DNA from: Roseimicrobium gellanilyticum
GTDB taxonomy: Bacteria; Verrucomicrobiota; Verrucomicrobiia; Verrucomicrobiales; Verrucomicrobiaceae
NCBI RefSeq assembly: GCF_003315205.1
Contig: NZ_QNRR01000006.1
Location: forward strand, 124,001-188,000
Reading direction: 5' to 3'
Length of the DNA stretch: 64,000 nucleotides
Position numbers and translations under genes: made by a program. The notes under the pieces are model-generated. The model saw only the letters and a list, made by a program, of their open reading frames with translations, was not told the origin of the DNA and did not search any database. Positions 58,014 through 64,000 of the stretch are shown here, in pieces (the stretch's first letter is position 1; each line of letters opens with the position of its first letter).

Positions 58014-60335
58014 CTACTGCCTCCGTCTCCGCAGCACCAGCGCACTCAATCCCACTGCGAGTAATAGGGCACTCGAAGGCTCCGGCACGGCTTGAATGGT
58101 GAGCCGCAGAGAGCCTCCATCGCTCACATTCGAGATGGACCATTGCAGTCCGTCACCCAGCGTCGGCAGGTCGAGATTCGTATTCGCATCATCGGCACCA
58201 TTGCGAAGATTCTCCCCGGTGGAGAATCCATTCAAGGCCAGCACACCCGCCCAATCCAGCAGGTCCCAGGTATCGCCTTCCGTAGCCGTATAGGTTGCAT
58301 CAAGGGTCACCACAATGCGTGCGGCAGCATTGAGCGTGAGGCCTTGGCCGACGATGACTTTGTCCGAGGTGGTGCCATTCAAAATCGTGAGTTCAGTCAC
58401 CGTCACGTACGGTCCTTGGGAATCCTCCAGTGGGGTGAGTGCGAGTCCGCCATTGATGGTCAGCGTACCCACACCGGAGCCTGCGGTGTCTCCGGGTGCC
58501 AGCTTCCCGTAGGTCAGAGTAGTCGAGCCCTGCACCGTGCCTGTGCCCGCCAGCGTGGTGCCACGCGCATTCATGATCACATCTCCCGCCCCGGTGCGGC
58601 CCACACCGCCAATGCCCACCTGCAGCGTACCGCCGCCCACATACGTGTTTCCGGTATAGGTGTTCGCTCCGGAGAGCACGAGATTCCCGCTGCCTGCCTT
58701 GGTCATGCCATTGCTTCCGGTGATCACCGCACCGATGGTGTTTGTGTTCGGTGTGGTGTTCGTCCCATTCGCCCACACCACGCCTTCTGCGGTGCCAAAG
58801 TTCAATGTACCGGCGCGCACGTTTCCCGTGGCGCCGATGGTGCCACCATTGTTGGAGAAAAAGACACCACCGCTCGTGACCGTGAGCGTCTGGCCCACAC
58901 CTGTGGTCTGGTTGTCAGTGATGTTGCTGGCACTGAATCTCGTGAAACGCAGCGCATTGATCGTGGTGGCTCCGGCAATGGTCACGTTGTCGAGGCTCAC
59001 ATTGGTCGTGGGACCGGAGGTGTAGTTATTCGCATACTCTGCATCCACCAGCGCACGCACGCCCGTCGCCGTGTGGGTGGCAAAGCCCGAGGCGTATTGC
59101 TGGGAACCATTGATGTTCGCAGCACCCATCCATGGCATGATGCTCATGGTCGTGCTGCCTTCCGCACCGCCTCCACCGACAAGGAAGGACGCAGCATTGG
59201 CAAACGTGAGACGAGCCGTGCCTCCCAGAGTGCCACTGGTGATGTAGGCACTGGCGCCCGCACTGCGCTGCAGCGTAGCTATATTCAATCGTGTGCCCGC
59301 TGTCGTGGTCGCCCCCGACAGGCCAATCTGGCTGTAGGCACTCTTGAAATGCAGCACGCTCACATTGTCCGTCACCAGTTCCTGTCCGAGCCGCCACGGT
59401 GTATCCGCCGGGGTCGTTGCCGCCGCCTGTCCTACCGTGCGCAGCGAGCCACCGTTCATGGTGATGGTCCCGGTGGTGAGCCGCTGGCCTGGATTCTCCG
59501 CATGAGGACTCCCACTCCCCGCGTGAATGCTGCCTCCATTCTGCGTCAGGCCGGTCAGCCATCCATTGATGACAAACTCCGAGGCACTTGCCATCGAGGC
59601 ATTGGTCAGAGTGAAGCTGCCGGTATTTGTGCCACCGATGCCACGATTCGCCACCAGCGTGCCGGTGAAGCTCTTCGGAGTGGTGCCGCCGAAGGACACG
59701 GACATGGCTCCGTTGTTCGTGATCACCCCGCTGCCCGTGATGTTCCCATTCACCGTCACGCCCGTGACGAAAGCCGCTCCCCCGCTGAAGGTAATGTCGT
59801 TGTCATTCGTGGTGATGGCACCGCTCATGGTCAGCGTATCGCCACCACCCAATCGGACCTGCAGGTCTGAGTTCAGTTCCACCAGCGCGCCGATGGTATT
59901 CGAAGGAGAGCCCGCGCCCGTGGTGTTGAGTTGCGCAGGCAGCAGGTCGACGTTGTCGAAAATCAGGCGGAACGTCTCCCCGCTGGCATTGGAGATGTTG
60001 ATGGAACTGGGCGTGGTCGCATTGCTGTCGCCCAGATTCAGCACGCCCAGGGTGATGTCCTGACGGAGGCGGATCGTCTGGTTCCCGGCTATGTCGATGT
60101 TCACATTCGCCACGTCACCCTCTGCATTGGGGAAACCGGCGACCACACCGGTCCAGTTGGCATTCACGTTCCAGTTGTACGTGGAACTCGCCGCCGTCTC
60201 GTCCCACGTGAAGGTCTCCGCGCGCAACGCAGGCACGGGAAAGGCCCCGCCGCTTAACAAGCCAATCATCAAAATCAGAATGGCAGCGCGCTTGGAGGAA
60301 GATGCAATGAAACGGAGAGAACGGACAAAATCCAT
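58014..60335 (-). CDS. Secreted PEP-CTERM protein with autotransporter-type beta-strand repeats
   Basis: A 773-residue exported protein. A signal peptide occupies residues about 15-40 (AAILILMIGLLSGGAFPV, ending ALRAE). The body is beta-helix-like, with the repeat signature GNLVLSGANTYTGNTYVGGGT near residue 560, then TLAGTGTVQGSTTLTYGKLAPGD. It ends AVPEPSSALLLAVGLSALVL plus arginines, a typical PEP-CTERM sorting tail. It is a smaller relative of the protein at 4086-8408 and lies downstream of a histidine kinase on the same strand. Confidence 0.9.
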   Translation of the reverse strand: MDFVRSLRFIASSSKRAAILILMIGLLSGGAFPVPALRAETFTWDETAASSTYNWNVNANWTGVVAGFPNAEGDVANVNIDIAGNQTIRLRQDITLGVLNLGDSNATTPSSINISNASGETFRLIFDNVDLLPAQLNTTGAGSPSNTIGALVELNSDLQVRLGGGDTLTMSGAITTNDNDITFSGGAAFVTGVTVNGNITGSGVITNNGAMSVSFGGTTPKSFTGTLVANRGIGGTNTGSFTLTNASMASASEFVINGWLTGLTQNGGSIHAGSGSPHAENPGQRLTTGTITMNGGSLRTVGQAAATTPADTPWRLGQELVTDNVSVLHFKSAYSQIGLSGATTTAGTRLNIATLQRSAGASAYITSGTLGGTARLTFANAASFLVGGGGAEGSTTMSIMPWMGAANINGSQQYASGFATHTATGVRALVDAEYANNYTSGPTTNVSLDNVTIAGATTINALRFTRFSASNITDNQTTGVGQTLTVTSGGVFFSNNGGTIGATGNVRAGTLNFGTAEGVVWANGTNTTPNTNTIGAVITGSNGMTKAGSGNLVLSGANTYTGNTYVGGGTLQVGIGGVGRTGAGDVIMNARGTTLAGTGTVQGSTTLTYGKLAPGDTAGSGVGTLTINGGLALTPLEDSQGPYVTVTELTILNGTTSDKVIVGQGLTLNAAARIVVTLDATYTATEGDTWDLLDWAGVLALNGFSTGENLRNGADDANTNLDLPTLGDGLQWSISNVSDGGSLRLTIQAVPEPSSALLLAVGLSALVLRRRRQ

Positions 60336-60522
60336 GAACCTACCCCGAACCGCCCGGACACGTCCCTTCTATCGAAATGGCCGAATCCTGCGGGATGATA
60401 TGCGCGGATATGCCATCACCGGCATCGGGCAAGCTGCAAGCTCTGGAGCCCATGCCGGCACTCCGGCACAGACAGACGCGGGGGCGGCACACGTTGCAAG
60501 CACCCCACCACCTTTCGGTATA

Positions 60523-62487
60523 TCAGCTTATCCTATCCAGTGATGTCCTCACCGTCTCCGCAAGCTGTCTTGCGGAGTAGGGCTTGCGGAGGAAGATGCT
60601 GTTCTCCAGCTCACGCAGGCGGCGCGTGACCACCTCATCATTGTACCCGCTGGTGTGGATGATTTTCAGCGTGGGCTTGTCCCGCTTCAGCAGGTCCGCC
60701 AGTTCCTGTCCAGAGAGCCCGCCGGGCAGAATGAGGTCCGTGAGCAGGAGCTCGATATTCGCCCGCTCCTTCTTCCAGATTTCCAGCGCATGCACCGCAT
60801 TCACCGCGGTGAGCACGCGGTAGCCGTGGTGCTCCAAGGTGAGCTGCGCCACATGCAGCAGCGCCTGGTCATCCTCCACCATGAGAATGCACTCCGTGCC
60901 TCCGCGCACCGGCGGCAGTTCCGCCTGCGTGCTGCTGGAGGTCGACTCACGCGCCAGCGCCGGGAAGTGCACGCGGAAGAGGGTGCCGCGATTCAGCTCA
61001 CTGTGGGCCTCGATCCAGCCGTTATGCTGCTCCACGATGCCAAACACCGTGGCCAGGCCCAATCCCGTGCCCTGACCGCTCTCCTTCGTCGTGAAGAATG
61101 GCTCGAAGATACGTGGCAGATGCTCCGGAGCGATGCCGGTCCCCGTGTCCCGTACGGAGAGGCACACATGCTTGCCCGGTTGCACGCCCGGATGCAGCGC
61201 GGCGCGCTCCGGCGTCACCTGCACTGGCTCCAGGGTCACCGTGAGCAGCCCTCCCGAGGGCATGGCATCACGGGCATTGATGGCCAGATTCATGAGCACC
61301 TGCTCCATCATCCCCGGGTCCGCATGGATGAGCGGCACCCCAGGCTCGAAGTGCGTCTCCAGCGCCACATCCTCACCGAGCACACGCCGCAGCAGGCGGA
61401 TGGTACTCTCCACCGTTTCGCCAAGGTCGAGCGGTCGCGCCTTCTTCACCTCGCGACGGCTGAAGGTAAGGAGCTGCCGCGTGAGCGTGGCCGCGCGCTC
61501 GGAGGCATCCATGATGTCTCCCATGCCTTTCATCACGCGGTCCGGCAGCCCCTTCGTGGCCAGCAGCAGGGAAGTCTGGAGCTGGATCACGGCCAGCAGA
61601 TTGTTGAAGTCATGCGCAATGCCACCGGCCAGCACACCCACGGCCTCCATCTTCTGGGAATGCCGGAGCTGCAGCTCCATTTCCCGCTGCGTGGTGATGT
61701 CATCCGCCACACCTGCCACGCGGTACACGCGACCTTCTTCATCACGGATGGGGAAGGCGCGGTCATGAATCCACCGCACGGCGCCATCCGGCCGGTGGAT
61801 GCGGTATATCACATCATAGGCGCCCGTGGCCTGCATGGTGAGCGCCGCCTCCCGCACCGCATTGCGGTCCTCCGGGTGGATGGCCTCCATCCATGTCTGT
61901 GGAGACTGGTACAGCTCCGCGCAGGGGCGGCCCCACACCTTCTCATAGGCGGGGCTCACATAGATCATCTGGTTCTTCGCCAGGTCGGTAAGCCAGAAGA
62001 CCTCGCCAATGCTCTCCGTCACCTGGCGGAAGCGCCGCTCACTGTCACGCAGCGCCTCCTCAGCCTGCTTGCGGTCGGTGATGTCCTGTCCGGTGCCCAG
62101 CATCTTCACCACCCGGCCACTGGCATCGCGATCCATGGCGCCACGGCTGTGCACCCAGCGTATCGCGCCATCCGGCCGCACGATGCGGTACTCGATGTCA
62201 TAGGGCCTCAGTCCCGCGATGGCCTCCGCGTAGTGCTTCCGGCACCGCTCCCGGTCCTCGTCGTGAATGACTTCCAGCAGGTCCGTCAGCTTCAGCCGGC
62301 GCTGGGGCGAAATGCCGAAAATGCGGAAAATCTCCTCTGACCAGGTGACATTTTGGGTCTGCAGGTCCAAGTCCCAGTGGCCGATGCGGGCCATGCGCTG
62401 GGCCTCCTCCAGTCGGCGCTGACTCTCCTGCAGCGCTTCATTGAGGCGCTGCAGTTCAGAGGCATCCCTTTCCTGCGTCACTTTCAT
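60523..62487 (-). CDS. PAS-containing hybrid histidine kinase, soluble
   Basis: A 654-residue cytoplasmic signal transducer. An N-terminal coiled-coil-like helix leads to two PAS/PAC modules (residues about 30-145 and 150-270; GHWDLDLQTQNVTWSEEIFR and GEVFWLTDLAKNQMIYVSPA). The kinase core follows: GGIAHDFNNLLAV with phospho-acceptor His near 292, NLAINARDAM, DTGTGI and GTGLGLATV. A C-terminal receiver domain has MVEDDQALLHV and LLLTDLILPGG (acceptor Asp) and a conserved KP (FLRKPYS). There are no membrane helices. ATG 62487 is preferred over a GTG at 62586 because the preceding residues are unconserved. Its target is unknown. Confidence 0.88.
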   Translation of the reverse strand: MKVTQERDASELQRLNEALQESQRRLEEAQRMARIGHWDLDLQTQNVTWSEEIFRIFGISPQRRLKLTDLLEVIHDEDRERCRKHYAEAIAGLRPYDIEYRIVRPDGAIRWVHSRGAMDRDASGRVVKMLGTGQDITDRKQAEEALRDSERRFRQVTESIGEVFWLTDLAKNQMIYVSPAYEKVWGRPCAELYQSPQTWMEAIHPEDRNAVREAALTMQATGAYDVIYRIHRPDGAVRWIHDRAFPIRDEEGRVYRVAGVADDITTQREMELQLRHSQKMEAVGVLAGGIAHDFNNLLAVIQLQTSLLLATKGLPDRVMKGMGDIMDASERAATLTRQLLTFSRREVKKARPLDLGETVESTIRLLRRVLGEDVALETHFEPGVPLIHADPGMMEQVLMNLAINARDAMPSGGLLTVTLEPVQVTPERAALHPGVQPGKHVCLSVRDTGTGIAPEHLPRIFEPFFTTKESGQGTGLGLATVFGIVEQHNGWIEAHSELNRGTLFRVHFPALARESTSSSTQAELPPVRGGTECILMVEDDQALLHVAQLTLEHHGYRVLTAVNAVHALEIWKKERANIELLLTDLILPGGLSGQELADLLKRDKPTLKIIHTSGYNDEVVTRRLRELENSIFLRKPYSARQLAETVRTSLDRIS

Positions 62488-63005
62488 TTCCTTCAACGAC
62501 AACCCCTTGCTGCTATGCGGGTGAGAGAACTTGGGCTTCCCACGGATTCTTGCCGCTAGCAAGAAATCCCGGCTTTCGCTCCCCACATTTGAAGCAGCGT
62601 TTACAAAAGGCGGTCACGATGAGGGTAACTTTACTCTGAATTGCGGAAAAGACGCCTCTTTGCTTCCAGAAAAAGAAGCTGCCCACCGGGTGCATGCAAT
62701 CAGCGCAGCCTTTCCCCGGAGCCTGGTGAGGGGCAGCAAGTGTGCATGGCATGCTGCCGGCCCGGGGATGTTCGCTGCTTGAAAGGATCACAATGCTCCC
62801 CGGTGGGCAGAGTGCTTCGGCCTCCTGGTTCAGGGGAGGCAGCTGCCCGTGCGGCGGCAATCTCACAGACTTGGTCTCCTGTGAAATCAAGCACACCGCA
62901 CGGGACTGCTTGGTTTGGGGTTTGACTAAAGGTCCGCCTAAATCGTTTTTACGATAGGACTTGTTTCCTTTGCGTCTTATAAGCAAAACCTATAAGCTGC
63001 CCCAC
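62488..63005. other. Divergent intergenic region
   Basis: About 520 bp between the kinase and the LysR gene, containing the promoters of both. GCCCACCGGG and CCCGGTGGGC form an inverted pair about 130 bp apart, and GCCTCC/GGAGGC forms a hairpin near 62820. No gene is supported. Confidence 0.45.
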
Positions 63006-64000
63006 ATGGAATTGCGGCACCTCCGCTACTTCATCGCCGTGGCAGAAGCCTTGAGCTTCAGCAGGGCCGCCACGCGACTGCGCCTGTCCCAGCCCTCACT
63101 AAGCACCCAGATACGTGATCTGGAAACGGAACTTCACGTGAAACTTCTGGAACGTGACCGGAGCAATGTCTCCCTCACGGATGCCGGCACCGTCTTCCTG
63201 AAGGAAGCGCGCAGCGTGCTCGCCCGGGCGGAGAAAGCGGTGGCGCGTGCGCGTGAGGCCGCTGCCGGCATCACCGGAGAGCTGCGCATCGCCACCGTGG
63301 ACCTGCTCACCATCAAGTTCCTCCCCGGCAGCCTCACCCGCCTCCATTCCTCCACGCCCACCGCCAAGGTGCATGTGCAGGAGCGTGCGCCTTCCGAGCA
63401 GCTTCCCCTTCTGCAGGCGGGCAAGATTCACGTCGGCTTCGTGCCCATGCACTTCGCGCGACTCGCGGCGGGACGCGGACTTGGCAAAGTCGGCATCATC
63501 CACTGCCCGCTCGCCGTCATGATGTCCGCCTCGAACCCGCTGGCGAAGAAACCCGGCCTGCATCTGCTGGAACTGGCGGACAGCACCTTCATTCACATCA
63601 CCATGTTCGGCTCAGATGCGCAGCGCATGTGGACGGAGGAAATCTGCGAGTCGATGGGCTTCGTCGCCCGCATCGGCACCAGCGCCACCACGGTGGACAA
63701 TCTCATGAGCCTGGTCTCTGCCGGCGCTGGAGTGATGCTCATACCCATCGTGGCCCAGCGCCCGGAGACACCCGGTGTCGTGGTCGTGCCCCTGCTGGAC
63801 AAGGGCCTCGATTACGAGCTTCACATGATGTACAACCAGAAGTTCCCCTCAGACCTGCGGGATACCTTCATGGAAATCGTGAAGGAGGAAGTCATCAAGC
63901 TGGGACCGGAGTACTCGCCGCTGGCGGAAGGCGCACCCTCTGCCACCGCCAGGGCGAAGAGCAATCACAAGCGCGGCCACAACGGCCATGAGAACGGCAG
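63006..64000 (+). CDS. LysR-family transcriptional regulator (runs off the window end)
   Basis: The frame is open from ATG 63006 to the window end (331 codons seen). The N-terminal winged HTH is standard: MELRHLRYFIAVAEALSFSR, then AATRLRLSQPSLSTQIRDLE. The effector-binding domain starts near residue 90 (GELRIATVDLLTIKFLPGSL) and continues through LMSLVSAGAGVMLIPIVAQR. The visible end is Lys/His/Gly-rich (NHKRGHNGHENG), an unusual tail near or at the C-terminus. It is divergent from the histidine kinase, which LysR proteins often regulate from a shared intergenic region (inference). Confidence 0.9.
   Translation, partial: MELRHLRYFIAVAEALSFSRAATRLRLSQPSLSTQIRDLETELHVKLLERDRSNVSLTDAGTVFLKEARSVLARAEKAVARAREAAAGITGELRIATVDLLTIKFLPGSLTRLHSSTPTAKVHVQERAPSEQLPLLQAGKIHVGFVPMHFARLAAGRGLGKVGIIHCPLAVMMSASNPLAKKPGLHLLELADSTFIHITMFGSDAQRMWTEEICESMGFVARIGTSATTVDNLMSLVSAGAGVMLIPIVAQRPETPGVVVVPLLDKGLDYELHMMYNQKFPSDLRDTFMEIVKEEVIKLGPEYSPLAEGAPSATARAKSNHKRGHNGHENG

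Noticed and set aside
58092-59870. A 592-codon open frame on plus opposite the PEP-CTERM gene
   Set aside because: Repetitive product mirroring the beta-strand repeats; the minus-strand protein has signal peptide, repeat motifs and sorting tail.
60655-62340. A 561-codon open frame on plus opposite the histidine kinase
   Set aside because: His/Gln/Leu-rich antisense product; all kinase motifs are intact on minus.

Overview
The window looks like a chromosome segment of a Verrucomicrobiota bacterium, probably close to Verrucomicrobiaceae. GC content is high. Two large secreted proteins combine autotransporter-type beta-strand repeats with PEP-CTERM tails. Families common in this phylum recur: DUF1080, DUF6807/PmoA-like, LamG-like, Gfo/Idh/MocA and PQQ-like beta-propellers with signal peptides. 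The phylum assignment is inferred from family content, not from a marker gene.

Layout. 0.1-3.6 kb: ClC chloride channel and 6-phosphogluconate dehydrogenase, both on minus. 4.1-15.3 kb: PEP-CTERM protein, MoaE, a SnoaL-like protein, PgsA, two beta-propeller proteins, a DUF1080 protein and a Gfo/Idh oxidoreductase, all on plus. 15.7-18.2 kb: AraC regulator, ROK/polyphosphate-glucokinase-like protein and a HAD phosphatase with a C-terminal frameshift, on minus. 18.4-19.0 kb: two small plus-strand genes. 19.0-24.4 kb: a debranching-type glucosidase overlapping TreZ, a small zinc-ribbon protein and two membrane-anchored coiled-coil proteins.

24,598-39,257 is an integrated mobile element of about 14.6 kb. 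It sits in the 3' half of a tRNA-Leu(TAA) gene and is bounded by a 62-bp perfect direct repeat. It carries a tyrosine integrase, an excisionase-like protein, an HTH replication-initiator candidate with five dyad iterons inside its own gene, a DnaC/IstB-like helicase loader and an S49 protease of the phage head-maturation type. A run of unrecognised proteins follows. Four of them share an ungapped 50-residue C-terminal domain that I do not recognise. The right part has a Cro-like HTH operon with tandem palindromic operators, then a noncoding tract with about ten consecutive near-perfect stem-loops, then a zinc-ribbon cargo gene. I see no capsid, portal or large terminase gene, so it may be a satellite-like or undescribed element.

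39.4-44.8 kb: an isochorismatase-aldehyde dehydrogenase fusion, an isopropylmalate/isocitrate-dehydrogenase-family enzyme, a GST and LexA (with a palindromic operator candidate), all on minus, then a divergent TPR protein. 45.3-52.7 kb: DUF3147 membrane protein and an RND metal-efflux operon with histidine-rich parts. 53.5-56.0 kb: LamG-like and DUF6807 secreted proteins. 57-64 kb: guanylate kinase, a second PEP-CTERM beta-strand protein, a PAS hybrid histidine kinase and a LysR regulator that runs off the end. Three long imperfect palindromes of 220-250 bp (about 15.4, 52.9 and 56.5 kb) form a dispersed repeat family.
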